Of a stretch of DNA of 64,000 nucleotides, positions 21,741 to 32,595 are shown piece after piece. The DNA is from Xanthostigma xanthostigma (taxonomy: Eukaryota; Arthropoda; Insecta; Raphidioptera; Raphidiidae): positions 63,338,948-63,402,947 of the forward strand of contig OY754464.1 in the NCBI GenBank assembly GCA_963575645.1, given 5' to 3'. The notes under the pieces were generated by a model, which worked only from the letters and a program-made list of their open reading frames with translations, was not told where the DNA came from and did not search any database. Both the position numbers and the translations under genes were made by a program. Each line of letters begins with the position of its first letter. Positions within the stretch are counted from its first letter, which is position 1.

Positions 21741-21940
21741 AATATATTTGTCTGAAAAATTGGTCGATAATTTTATTTATTAAAGATAAACTAGTCAATG
21801 ATGCTTTGATTAATTTTTATATGACGTAAAGATATTATGTAGGTAACCATGACAACGAATAGCAAATATCCTATTGAATACTAGCCATTGCCCGCGCCAC
21901 CTCATGCAATATCAGAAATTTTATTTTATTTATTATACTA

Positions 21941-22830
21941 AAGGGTTTTCCAATAAGAGGTGTTATTTTGATATTCAAAGGAAAATGCCATTTTTTGAGA
22001 TAAATGATCGGATGTTTATTTCATTATAAAGAGGAAGGTATGCCGTTAATAATGGAAAATAACATCAGCCAAATGACCATACGACCACGCCTACAGGACC
22101 ATATCCTTTTCATGAAATTTTCCATAACCAAATCGCAAAGTGGCTGCCCTATGTCCTCGATAGCCTCACGAATTCCATCTTTGAGGTCTTGAATCGACGC
22201 TGGGCTGTTGGCGTAGACCTTCTCTTTCACGAAGAAGTCGCAAGGTGTTAAATCACAAGATCTCGGTGGCCAATTGTGATCACCTCTTCGAGAGATAACA
22301 CGGTCCGGAAACTTTTCCTGTAAAAGATCAATAGTTTCGTTGCTTGTGTGGCACGTGGCGCCGTCTTGTTGAAAATAAACGTTGTCCAGATCAATACCAT
22401 CCAATTCCGGCCATAAAAAATCATTTTAATCATCTCTCGATAGCGCAATCCATTCACCTGGGTTTTCTTCAACACTTTCGGCTACAGCAGCAATATTGGC
22501 TGTTCTTGAGCGACGTGCACGGGTTTTATTCTTCACATCACTAACTTGTCCCAACAGCTCGAATTTTTCCATCAATTTCTGTATTGCGGTCCGACAAGGT
22601 GCTTCACGACGACCCAAAAATGTTCGAGTTTTACGAACCGTCTCTGCCAAATTTTCACCATTTTTATAGTGAATTTTAATAATTTCAATGCATTGTTGAA
22701 GCGTGTATCGTTCCATTTTTATTAATGGCGTAGTTTCTACTTGTCAAATGTCAAAAAATGACATCTCCAAAAGTGACATCTACCGAAATAGCGGGTTATT
22801 CAAAATAACACCTCTTATTGGAAAACCCTT
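21941..22830 (-). mobile_element. mariner-like element, internally deleted
   Basis: Ends AAGGGTTTTCCAATAAGAGG (left) and the exact complement on the right (22811-22830), with TA on both sides at 21939 and 22831. Total 890 bp, against about 1.3 kb for a typical full mariner. Copy B of the surrounding repeat has a single TA at the same place (28101), so this is a clean insertion. Confidence 0.9.
22024..22716 (-). pseudogene. mariner transposase, broken
   Basis: The N-terminal part (22716 to 22426, 96 residues) starts MERYTLQQCIEIIKIHY and is the usual helix-turn-helix DNA-binding region. The C-terminal part (about 22404 to 22024) carries FQQDGATCHTS and WPPRSCDLTPCDFF, the second and third catalytic regions of mariner transposases. 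There are 36 residues between the two aspartates, so spacing differs from the classic DD34D. The region with the first catalytic aspartate is missing, the halves are in different frames, and the usual LWG after DFF is absent. About 345 residues is the normal length. It cannot make an active enzyme. Confidence 0.88.
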
Positions 22831-22897
22831 TATATCCAAATGTCAATATTTATGAAGTTGGAATGGTCCCGTCACCCAATTGGCTGGAATTTTTTTT

Positions 22898-24235
22898 ATC
22901 TCGGATTATTGTTCTTTGGGTCAAATAAAATTACTTTTGTACCAAACATTTTTCGTTTTGAAATCTTGAACCGCTGTTTTATTCTCAATTCATCCCATAT
23001 TTCCTATTTTAGTGGATTGTGTGTCAGAAAAACTCGACTATTTTTTAGCAAGTCATATTTTTCTTCAGTGGATGTTTCATTTTAAAAGAACCGATTTTCT
23101 CTAATATATGAATGTTTTTCATTGCTACCATAGGTTTGTATTTTAATGTGTAATTAAACTTACCATATTTGAATAAACATATTATATAAATTAAAGACTT
23201 TTAATTATTCACAGCCAATTTAAACAGTTATTTTTACATTTCATCACAGCCAAACGTTTAAGGCGTAAAATTACTCTAAAAACTTCGATTAATGAATAAC
23301 AAATTAAGTAGCAAGTGCGCAAAGCACGGCCATTACGTTTTTATATTTGTTTTTAAAGGACGTCTAAGTAAAAAATTAATTTGAAATTTTACTTCCCAGC
23401 TTTGTGATTTTTAACAAACATTTGTACATTCCAGTAGATTTTTATAAATTACACCCCCAAACACACAAAAATAACTAAGCTTTCAATTTAATTAACATTT
23501 ACATTTTTATATATATCCATGTCTAGGGATAAATAATAATATTATGTACATAAATATGTAAATAAATTCACCGTCATCCCCGTACATTTTTAATCTAATA
23601 ACAGTGAGTTCCCATGTGTCATTAGTTGTGATGATATTCTAGAAAATTGTGTTACACATACAGCTACACTGCTAGCGGTATGTGCTCTATTATAGCTTTG
23701 CGCGTCAGAGCTGAGTTTCGTTCATTCAAGAAGTTATATCTAGATCAATATTGCATTAAATCCATTCAAATTGTAACTTTTTGAAAAAGGGAGATTCTAT
23801 TCTATAAATCGAAACTATTTTTTAGACGCCAGTCTATGATCCACAGAAATAACACTAAAAATGTCAACCCTTCAACTGTAGACAAAAAAATCTACCTATA
23901 GATATATTTGCAAATAAGGTTGTTACCGTAAGTGGTCTTTTTGGACACGTACCGACAATCTTTTTTCTATATCTACACTTAATAGTTCAAGAGCTTCAAA
24001 CATTTTAAGGTTAGGTATTTGAGGCAACGTGAAAATTTATACAACGCTTATTTTATAACATCTCAATACAAAATCGAGGACCTGGCCGAGCCTTGAATTT
24101 TTAACTTTACGAAATTTTTTTTGCAACAAATACCCTTTAGACGCATTGTGAAATTTTAATACCTTTAAATTTAGTATTTAATAAAATAAAAAATAAATAA
24201 GCCAGGCGGTTTCAAAAGTTATAGATTGAAGTGTT
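22898..24235. other. AT-rich sequence, no gene
   Basis: Apart from the Helitron-like end at 23672-23745 I see nothing I can support. Short frames here lack motifs. Confidence 0.5.
23672..23745 (-). mobile_element. Helitron-like 3' end fragment
   Basis: Read on the minus strand this ends GCACATACCGCTAG, preceded by an AACTTCTT...GAACGAAACTCAGCTCTGA segment. It matches the tandem unit at 48759-48922. Confidence 0.5.
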
Positions 24236-24256
24236 TATTATACGTGATGCGAGTAG

Positions 24257-24347
24257 GTTGAAGTGTGAGAGAGGTTGAGTTGAAGCGTGCTGCGGTGTGA
24301 CGGCCTCCTGCAAGGCCGCCTATATACGCTCTCTCTCACACTTCAAC
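24257..24347. repeat. Hairpin-forming inverted repeat
   Basis: GTTGAAGTGTGAGAGAG at 24257 is matched by the complement CTCTCTCTCACACTTCAAC at 24329, with a second GGCCT/AGGCC stem inside. It is GC-rich compared with its surroundings. Function unknown. Confidence 0.7.
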
Positions 24348-24572
24348 GTTGAACAGGGTGTTGGACAGGGTTTTGTGGTCAATGCTTTGCTGCTCCTTGT
24401 AGGCATAACGTGCCCGATCTTTTAGATTAAATTTTTTGAAAGTTTTGTAAATTATAATTATGAAATAGCTTTTCATAACACAAATTAATTTTTTTACTAA
24501 AAAAATGAGTACATGTAACCTTTCTTTGACATCTGTGGCAGATATTTCTAAAAAGATTAAATTTTATAACAC

Positions 24573-24745
24573 TATATATGTTACGGTAAATGTAAACTCT
24601 TGGGAAATGTACACTTTTACCGTAAAATGTACCGGAGGATGTGTACATTAAATGTAGATATTGCGGCAAATGTACACATTTCCCGGCACATTTTACGGTA
24701 AAAGTGTACATTTCCCAAGAGTTTACATTTACCATAACATATATA
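24573..24745. mobile_element. Small foldback MITE, 173 bp
   Basis: Almost perfect inverted arms: ATGTTACGGTAAATGTAAAC on the left and the complement ending TTTACATTTACCATAACAT on the right, with GGGAAATGTACACTTTTACC and its complement inside. The minus-strand open frame across it arises from the arms and is not a gene. Confidence 0.85.
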
Positions 24746-24751
24746 CGCTCT

Positions 24752-26402
24752 AAACATGAACTAGTGATATTTCACTAATTACAAGTGCATATATTCACTA
24801 TTTGTCAATGCTAGAATCGTACCACGCACAAATTATTTGTGAATACTCACAATATGAATTAGTGAGTATAAAAATTCACTAATTATATAAGTGACCATTG
24901 AATGTCATCTGACATCAACAATTTTTTGATAACATAAAATCTTTATTCATTCGTTACTTTCACTAGTATAATAAACTTTTATATTTTTACAAGTCGATTA
25001 AAAATTAAATACAAAATAAAAAATTACAGAAATCGCGTCAAAAAACATAACCTTAATTCATTGTTAGTTATGATCCTATGTCATTGACTATAATTTAAAG
25101 TCGGTACAAAAAATTATATTACTTGTTTGTTTATCGGTTTACAAGGAACTTCTTATAGACCGATCTAGATTCTACATGAATAATGATAAGTATCTATAGT
25201 AACTGTATGGAGGCGCCACCGGCGACACGTATAGGTAAAATCAGGGATTCACTCTGACAGTGAATTTTACTTGAATTCACTATTCCGGAAGTGAATCAGA
25301 AGTCAGTATTTCAAATAGTGACATTTTTACTATTTCAGTTTTAGAGAGTAAATTTATTAGTGAAAATTCATTAATTTGTTGTGAAAATCAGATCATCGGT
25401 AAGAGTTCGATAACTTGCTATGCAAAATATCCACTGGACATTCACAATAATATTATTGTTTTATATAACATATAACAGCGTTATTGGTCGTTTTAAGTGC
25501 GGAAAATTAATTTTTATAAATTAATTTAAAAAAATTAAATATGGTATAGTATGTTGATTTAGAGTAGGTATATTATTTACTATAGTGATCGCTATCTTGT
25601 CTCATATAGTGATAAGAAAAGAGAATGTTATATATACCTGTATCTATGATAAACAAAGATAGAAATATCAATTGGTTGGAATGAAATACAATTGAACGTT
25701 CAGGGCAGAGTCGTCTTTGGAAATTTTAATTTATAAAACGAATTTTAAATAAAAACCAACCAACTTAAAACTCACATTTTCATGAAGATTTAAAACCACC
25801 GCTATTTTTGATAAAGGGGTATGCGAATTGTCTCGCAGTGAAACGGAAAGGGGCAAATGTGGAGTTTTTAAAAAAACAATTCCGGGGTGAACGATAGACG
25901 GGTATGCGAATTGTAATTCTGGGGTGAACGATAAAGGGGTATGCGAATTGTCTCGCAGTGAAACGGGAAGGGGCAAATGTTGAGTTTAAAAAAAAACAAT
26001 TCCGGGGTGAACGATAACGGGCTATGCGAATAAGATAGTTAATTTGTTTATAAATATCTAAATACGACCCTGCTTCCATAACACAATCGAAAGCTGCATA
26101 CAAAGTGAGATAGTTATACAATAATTCTACACCAGTTGCTATGACGTGTATTTGTGATTTTTGATTGGTTAGATTCAAAAAATGACAGTGAAAGACGAAA
26201 AGTAGTTCCATTTTTTTCACGTATTTTTGAGGAAATTTGTGAATAATCCCCAAAGTTTTTTTTTTGAACGTCATAATTTAGCGTTTTCTATGACTTAAAA
26301 AAAAAAATTTTAAATTTGGGTGCATAGTGTTATCGAACTGGACCCCAGATCATCAAGTGAATACAGTTTCACTTACAATTTCACTAATTCATGTTTAGAG
26401 AG
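24752..26402. mobile_element. TIR element with dispersed TCACTAATT subterminal motifs
   Basis: CTCTAAACATGAACTAGTGA at the left corresponds to the complement of TCACTAATTCATGTTTAGAG at the right. Motifs of the TCACTAATT / AGTGAAT kind are scattered near the left end, again around 25.2-25.4 kb, and at the right end. I see no transposase and no clear target duplication. Confidence 0.5.
25805..26035. repeat. Minisatellite, unit ~115 bp with partial copies
   Basis: GGGGTATGCGAATTGTCTCG occurs at about 25815 and 25934; AACAATTCCGGGGTGAACGA occurs at about 25875 and 25996; a shorter partial unit lies between. The two minus-strand frames across this region owe their length to the array. Confidence 0.8.
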
Positions 26403-26972
26403 TAAGCACGTACCCACGCTATATGGTTAAAATGTTTTACGGCGACCTCCGCTGCCACAAAACTAGTTCATGTGTCATCTTTCGATCAAGATGGTTTCTA
26501 CAAATGCGTTTTGGTGCCGCCATCTGTCAGTCGATGCCTGAACGTTACTTCCGTCCGAAAAAAGATCTGAGCTACACTCTCAAGTCGCGACTAATGAAGT
26601 TTTACTTAATAAAAACAAAAGAAATAAAAAAGTGCAACGGTAGTGGTCTCGTAAAAATAAAAGAATAACTATACAGACCACCCTACCAATATTTTTTATC
26701 GAAAAAATGCGTGTAGTATGTAGACACAGCAGACATATATTTTGTTTGAAGGATGACAACATATAACGAAATATAGAAACGAGCCAACGTCCGAGCGTCT
26801 CCACAAACTAACGAACGGAAAACTAAACCGTTGCCAAATCGCGTCCCCTGCATTTTTGGCAACAAACATGGTCAACGTGACGTCATCGCAAGTATTATGA
26901 CCTGTATCTATACTCTACAATAATATTATATTTCGTTCATTCGATACTGACCAATCGTTGGACAATGTATAA
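26403..26972. other. Sequence partly shared with 50.7-50.8 kb
   Basis: The CATCTGTCAGTCGATGCCT and ACGTTACTTCCGTC segments near 26519-26560 recur at about 50752-50812. Otherwise I see nothing. Overlapping short frames on both strands are not supported. Confidence 0.45.
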
Positions 26973-28274
26973 TGGCTGGTTTACACGTTGCGAGCTAGCT
27001 TGTCGAGTAGCTCTGCAGTGCGGTAACTCGCACAGCATGAACGTATCTTACGAGTAACTCGCACGTGCGAGTTTTATAGTAACTCTCATGCGAGTCACTT
27101 CAGCATTTTTGATGTGAAACATCTATAGCCGCACGTAAAACAGATTTCTGGCGTGGCGACGTGGCGACGCGTCGCCACGCAATCGACTGTGCGATACCTA
27201 TAGTGTATACTCCACAGGGTACACAGTGTTGTTTACTATTATAATTAAAGTGTGCATTAAGCACGCATATATTTGGTGTGTTTGAAGCGCCAGTAAATGT
27301 AAAATCTACTCTCTTGGTAGATTAAATTATGTTTCACATCTGCCAGGCGTCCCGCGACGGCTCACATTTTTTTGTTTTCACTCGCCTAGCGCCTGACAGC
27401 AACTCACACATCACTCGCATCGTTCAGACGCGTTCGGCAGTAGCTCGCCAGTGTCGCCAGGCAATAGCGAGAATCTGTGCTTACGAGCGGTTTTACCATT
27501 CCAATCCACGAGTGGGAAATGGTACTTGTTTAGGTCAAAAATCACTTTTCAAAATTTTACAGTATCTTTTCGTTTTGAGGTGCCCCGAATCCAAAAAACA
27601 TATTTTTGGAAAAATTATGTGCGTCTGTTAGTCTGTTTGTCTGTGAGCACGATACAGGCCAAGCGGATGAGCGGATTGAAACCAAATTTTGGGAAGATGT
27701 TTTAATGCAAAGATGAAGAGTCCTATTGTTTTTGGGGAAAACTCGTGCATTCACAGAAGAAATATTATGTGCTAGAAGGGTGTATTTTTATATAATAATA
27801 CTATACTTTTCATAAAGGATTTTAATGCTATTTATTTTTTTAAGAAAGTTTTGCAATAAACATTTTTTTCTTATCTTTATAGTTTCGGAAATATTCTGAA
27901 AATAAAAAAAAATCAGCTGTTCTTTTGTATTGTAGATCTGTCAGAAATAAACTAATTAAGCATGCTTTTATTGATTTTTACATGACGTGGAACATATTAT
28001 GTAGGTAACTATAGCAACAAATAGCAAATATCATATTGAATAGTAGCCACTACCCGCGTCATCTGACGCGATATCATAAATTTGTTTTTTTTTATTATAC
28101 TATATAAAATGTCAACATTTTGAAGTTGGAATGGTCCTGTCGCCCAATTGGCTAGAATTTTTTAATCAAAGCACGTCGACTCGACATCGCGACAACTCGC
28201 ATGAGACTAGGCAGCTACTCGAATTATGTGGACAGCACTGTCAGGTCAGCAGCTCGCAACTTGTAAACCAGACA
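26973..28274. mobile_element. TIR element with TAA target duplication (PIF/Harbinger-like size of TSD)
   Basis: Left end TGGCTGGTTTACACGTTGCG; right end is the complement, CGCAACTTGTAAACCAGACA. TAA flanks it at 26970-26972 and 28275-28277. Three-base TAA/TTA duplications are typical of PIF/Harbinger elements, but I see no transposase, so that class is tentative. It encloses copy B of the 20.5-kb repeat. Confidence 0.6.
27491..28165. repeat. Old repeat, copy B (uninterrupted)
   Basis: This aligns along its length with the three separated pieces of copy A (20522-22897). It lacks both the Penelope-derived and mariner insertions and shows the target sites of each as single copies. Confidence 0.8.
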
Positions 28275-28544
28275 TAATAATAATCTGTTTATATTTCTGC
28301 TCGCGTTCAAATAGGGATAGTAACACTTATAATTATGATGGTCGATTATATTATACGTAATAATAATTATAAATTCTTTATTGAATACGGCTTTACTAGC
28401 TGGTCTCTACTCTATCATTAGCTTCTGGAAATACTGGTTTGAGTAAAAATTTATAAGAATTATTAATTGATTCTCGTATTTCACTTGCCTTTAATCTTCC
28501 ATTTTCTTAAACTTCTTTTATCGATTTTCTTTAACAATTTTCAG
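28275..28544. other. No feature recognised
   Basis: AT-rich sequence between two repeats. Confidence 0.4.
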
Positions 28545-28760
28545 CAGTAGCGGTTCCTCTATGAGCGTTGAAGAGCTGATAAAAAAAAAACAAAATCTTA
28601 GGTATTACATAATTTTAGAATTAATTTTATTTTCCATATTTAACCAATATTTAATGCTAGGAAATTTTGTAATAGTTAAAGAATCAAATGCAACAGTTTA
28701 ACAGCCATGGCAGACCACAAAACTTGTGTGTATTTTGTGTGGTAAACTTTCTTGCGTGCA
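28545..28760 (+). repeat. Uninterrupted paralogue of the 5.63-6.33 kb repeat
   Basis: It shares AAATCTTAG, TCCATATTTAACCAATAT and a TGTGTGTATTTTGTGTGG segment with the earlier copy, and continues straight through the point where the pogo/Tigger-like element lies in that copy. Confidence 0.65.
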
Positions 28761-29069
28761 AGCGCTGTTTTGCGCTCCAAAGCAGCACATTAAACGTCAG
28801 CACCAGATACCACCGGTATATACACCGTAGAACTCATAACCCACAACTTATAACGTGTTATTTAGATCGACTTTGAGCTGCATTTCCCGTCAGCACATTA
28901 ATACAAATAAGCATCTATCACTGTCATAGCTAGAAGTGTTCACTAAATCTATCTGATTCAACGCCTTGGTCGTTTTTAACTCGACGGTACGTATGTACCT
29001 ACATTGTACATAATACCCGACGCACGGCTTATGGCAGTAATGACTAGTGTTACAGTGTATATTGTACTT
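28761..29069. other. No feature recognised
   Basis: No gene, RNA or repeat boundary seen. The 62-residue frame ending at 28876 has no domain I recognise. Confidence 0.4.
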
Positions 29070-29126
29070 TCAAATCTTTGATTAACGTCTGATTAGTACT
29101 CTTCAATAAATAAAATTAGCGACCAA

Positions 29127-29306
29127 TTTAAATTCGAACACGACCACAAAATTAATTGGGATAATATAAAAATTTTAGATAATGAAACAAATTTCTTTGA
29201 AAGAAATATTTCGGAAATGTTACATATAAAAACAAATAAAAATTCTTTCAATGCTCAATTAGATACGGAAAATTTAAGTAATATATACAATATTATTTTG
29301 AAATAA
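29127..29306 (+). pseudogene. C-terminal end of a Penelope-like GIY-YIG protein
   Basis: An open frame of 59 codons plus TAA, without its own start. It reads HDHKINWDNIKILDNETNFF and then ERNISEMLHIKTNKNSFN, the pattern I know from the C-terminal segment of GIY-YIG endonucleases of Penelope-like and related proteins. The catalytic GIY and YIG motifs and the whole reverse transcriptase are absent. Upstream it joins directly to the terminal motif, so this is a 5'-truncated or deleted copy. Confidence 0.65.
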
Positions 29307-29396
29307 TATTTTGTAATTTTTTTTCTCTTTTTCTCTCTCTCTCTGATATCCATGACTACTTATCATTAATTAATTTTTATATTTTTTAAATCAGTT

Positions 29397-29425
29397 CTGA
29401 AGAAGGTCCAAATCCGGACCGAAAC
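29397..29425 (+). ncRNA. Hammerhead ribozyme-like core
   Basis: CTGAAGA (29397-29403) fits the conserved CUGANGA box. It is followed by a 5-bp stem GGTCC/GGACC (29405-29409 and 29416-29420) with loop AAATCC, then GAAAC (29421-29425), which fits the GAAA box. This is the order of a hammerhead core around stem II. The cleavage-site strand and stem III are not obvious as a single unit, so it could be a minimal or dimer-type motif or a dead relic. No folding was computed. Confidence 0.55.
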
Positions 29426-29480
29426 GACACGAAAAATATGAGGATAGAGAAAATGACGATATTAATTTCGTAATCAGAAT

Positions 29481-29978
29481 TACTTCGGGGCCAACCTATA
29501 TATAAATAAAAATCGGTTAAGGCGTTTGGGCTGTACGCCGGGTACAAAAAGCGTGACTCACAGATTCACAGACAAACCGAGTGCATATAGGAGCTTCCAG
29601 TTAAAACTTGGGTCGCGCCTAAAAATAGAGAGCACATAATTTAGAAATTTATAAAACTTTAAATAGACCGGTTATACTATTTCTGGATGCATACAACAGA
29701 AAAAGCAGTGCAAAAAGCTGTTTTTTTGTTTCAATATACCTAAATTTTTTTAACCACTATTGAATTAAAAACAAAACACGGTCAGTACCGTTTTGTTTAG
29801 TTATAAAAGCGTGTCTGAAGACGATATGAAACAACAATATATTATATGACCGACATATGGTCTGGCTGTCTGGCGTCAACTTTTCGTTCAAATATAAACG
29901 CGTAGGTCTACAAAAATTAAAAATATGCCAAAATGTCAGACAGGGACAAAATACTAACGGATTGTATATACACTAAAG
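29481..29978. other. LINE-like fragment and unassigned sequence
   Basis: The phrase AATCGGTTAAGGCGTTTGGG near 29513 resembles LINE 3' regions. Nothing else recognised. Confidence 0.35.
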
Positions 29979-30592
29979 CAGCGGTCGGCAACCTTTTGGC
30001 AAGCAAGGACCACATAGTGACAATTGAAATAAAGGCGGGTCGCACTTGTTCATAATTATAATAATCGGTATTAGTGATATTAAAAATTCGAAAACATTGA
30101 ATTTGAAGTTTATTAAAAATTTAAACGAGAACTTCAAAATAAACTGTTTTTTTAGTGTGACGTTTGAGGCAGTATTTGAGTGGCTATTTGTTGTATGTTA
30201 GCTTCCAGGTTTGTAGTTGCAATTCGTAGAATAGCTCTCAATTGCTCATCTGTGAGACGAGAAGCATATTTATTTGTTCTATAATTGAGAAACGAAAAGA
30301 TTTGTTCGCATAAGTAAGTACAACCAAAAATTGTATTTAATTGCAGAGCAAACCTTTTCAAAATTAGATGGCAAACTGCCATAAAATTAGCAAGATCTTT
30401 GATTTCAAAGAAAGACTTTTTAAGAATATCATTAGATTGGAGATCAATCACGTCCATTTGTAAATGACTGGGTACATCCTCAATATCACAAGAAAAAGGG
30501 TGTGTGAAAATTAATTTAATTATTTATTTATGTAGGTAGGTATATAAGACTTATTTATAAAACAGTCACGGGCCGCGGATTGCCGACCGCTG
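29979..30592 (-). mobile_element. hAT-family element, deleted
   Basis: Ends CAGCGGTCGGCAACC and, inverted, CAGCGGTCGGCAATCC. It is flanked by 8-bp near-duplicates CACTAAAG (29971-29978) and TACTAAAG (30593-30600). Eight-base duplications and CAG-type ends are hAT hallmarks. It retains the 3' end of a transposase gene. Confidence 0.85.
30152..30457 (-). pseudogene. hAT transposase C-terminal fragment
   Basis: 101 residues ending in TAA-side poly-gene sequence. FGCTYLCEQIFSFLNYRTN and SRLTDEQLRAILRIA fit the C-terminal dimerisation region of hAT transposases (the common pattern is CE.LFS.....K...R..L....L). The DNA-binding BED finger and the catalytic residues are missing, since a full transposase has 500-650 residues. 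Position and strand agree with the flanking hAT ends. It is a relic inside a non-autonomous copy. Confidence 0.75.
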
Positions 30593-30600
30593 TACTAAAG

Positions 30601-31580
30601 GCATAATACTGCGACCTGTCTTTTTCTCATGACATTTGTATTTTAATTGCACCAATTAATTATTCGTATAAAATCACGGAAGTAAGTGGTTTAGTGATAA
30701 AAGGTAATAACTTCAAATCACGTCGAAACATTTTATCGAAGAACGGTAGTTTCAGGACCGGCTGTCTCATTGGTACTTAAAACTCGCACCCACTTGAAAT
30801 CGTAAACTTGTACGACCTGCCCAGCACAAATTCGCAAATATGCAACCCTCATTTTTTTTAATAATATTTTTGTAAAATATTTTTTTATTCATTCAAATAG
30901 ACCGGTAGGGTCAATACTTCGTGAAGACTTTTAAATATTTAAAATACAGGAAGTAGGCAAAAAATATAGTATGAAAACATATCATTTGCTATTTTTGCTG
31001 TATAAAATTACCATCATTACGTATTTTTTATGTGGCACTTCAAATTCATTTTATATGAAATGAAAGCACAATATTTAAGCAATTATGAATTAAACTACTT
31101 TGACAAGATATTAACATGAAAAATATTTGAGTTTTTTTGCAAGGAAACATTACATTTTTAACGCTTCACTAACAACTAAAAATTTAGTTTCGATTTAAAT
31201 TCATAATAGAACTTTTTTAATTCACTATTTAACAACAATTGTTGCTAAACGTAAAAGTAAACACCTTTCAATGTTTATCGTTTGTAATGAAAAGATATTA
31301 TATTAAATAATAACGTTAAAACTTAAAACTACGTGTCTTGTATGTAGAATAAAAACAGAAATTAATAGTTTGTGGCGTCACACTAATCCAAATATTTCTA
31401 TACTTTGATACGTATTAATTTTCTGATTCGCCATATTTAATTTGAAGGAAAATTATTCGACTCTCTTATAGGTCAAAAAACATATCAATTAATTATTATA
31501 CGTCAATTACTATTTATCAAATCAATATTCATTATGATATGACCACATTATTGTCTCACTAATTATTTACGTATTTGATA
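30601..31580. other. AT-rich sequence, no feature recognised
   Basis: No frame of interest and no clear inverted repeat. Confidence 0.5.
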
Positions 31581-32257
31581 TCTATAAATATACAAAGCTG
31601 AAGAGTTCGTTTGTTTGGTTGGTTGAACGCGCTAATCTCAGGAACTACTGATACGAATTGAATTTTTTTTTCTTGGATAGCCCATTTATCGAGGAAGGCT
31701 ATAGGCTATATAATATCACACTACGACCGATAGGAGCGGAGCAACAATGAAAAATGTAAAATTTATATTAATTTGATTTACGACTAATTAAAATTAATTA
31801 AATCTAATTAATAGCTCATTTAAAAACTGTTACAACTATAGGTACCTACCCATATAAAATTAATTTTCCTGCAGTGTGTTCAATTAAATATTTATTATAT
31901 TTTATTAATTACAGTAATTATTTATTACAAATTTATTAATTAAAAGTATCAATACTGCTTTTTGTCATTGTATTTTTAAGCAAAATGTGGAAGTACTTAG
32001 AGCCATCTAATTCTGTTTGCAGTATACAGCTCATTACATTTATATTTATTCGACATTAGATGACAGATACATGTAAATATTTAATCAAAAATGGACGTTT
32101 GATTTTAAAATAAGTAACAAAGCAGGGAACTGCCGAAAACTGCAAAAAATTTGAACACAACATTCATCTCGGTAAACTAAGATGAATGTGCCTACTCATG
32201 TCCCTCCCTTCCCCATTCGTTCTTTTGCACCCGGGTGAAACCGGGCGGGACCGCTAG
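31581..32257 (+). mobile_element. Helitron-like element, 677 bp
   Basis: It follows an A, begins TCTATAAATATACAAAGCTG, and ends with the hairpin CCCGGGTGAAACCGGG plus CGGGACCGCTAG. Its ends are nearly the same as those of the minus-strand element at 43479-44101. Typical internal phrase: CGCGCTAATCTCAGGAACTA. No Rep/helicase coding sequence, so it is non-autonomous. Confidence 0.75.
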
Positions 32258-32595
32258 AGTAATATAATATGTGGTCACAAATCAAATGCTGGGTTGCAGA
32301 AATGATTATCAAAAAAATGGATTTGACAATGACCTTAAATTGTGATCATAGAATTACAGTTTTCATACATCAGGAGCAGTCTAATATATTTAATCTAGAA
32401 CATTAAAATGTATACTCACAAAAAAACAACTGATTGTTCAGCACAGTAAAAGATCGATTTTCAAGGTAAATTTTGAACAAAATGCTTAGAAAAAAGTCGT
32501 TATTACTGTAATAAAAAAAAATACTGACTATTTTACACTACACACTACAGAATTAAAACCGTTATAATTGTAAAAAAAAACAACAAAAATAATAA

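Larger units (their letters stand above)
20988..21785. mobile_element. Penelope-derived composite insertion
   Basis: It is flanked by near-identical 13-bp copies ATAAACTAGTTAA (20975-20987) and ATAAACTAGTCAA (21786-21798); copy B has this string once (27947-27959). Both ends carry the AAATTATCGACCAATTTTTC motif and its complement. Inverted arms around 21060-21250 contain CCGGACCGAAACGTTAATGT, the motif also found downstream of the Penelope-like coding remnant at 29.4 kb. A dispersed repeat and a palindromic MITE are included. Confidence 0.7.
20522..22897. repeat. Old repeat, copy A, carrying two later insertions
   Basis: The pieces 20522-20987, 21786-21940 and 22831-22897 line up in order with the continuous sequence 27491-28165 (copy B). 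Shared strings include GTCTGTTTGTCTGTGAGCAC, AAATCAGCTGTTCTTT and GAAGTTGGAATGGTCC. The family is not recognised. A Helitron-like end (CTAGCCATTGCCCGCG, minus strand) is part of both copies near 21881 and 28037. Confidence 0.8.
29070..29480 (+). mobile_element. Penelope-like retroelement, 3' remnant
   Basis: In order: the family's terminal motif (ACTCTTCAATAAATAAAATT then CGACCAA), a 59-codon C-terminal coding end, a pyrimidine-rich stretch, and a hammerhead-like motif. Penelope-like elements encode a reverse transcriptase with a GIY-YIG endonuclease and carry hammerhead ribozyme motifs near their ends (published family knowledge). No reverse transcriptase region is left here. Confidence 0.7.

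Noticed and set aside
25731-26274. A proline/serine-rich repeat protein on the minus strand
   Set aside because: Frame length comes from the minisatellite at 25805-26035, and two overlapping frames both read through it.
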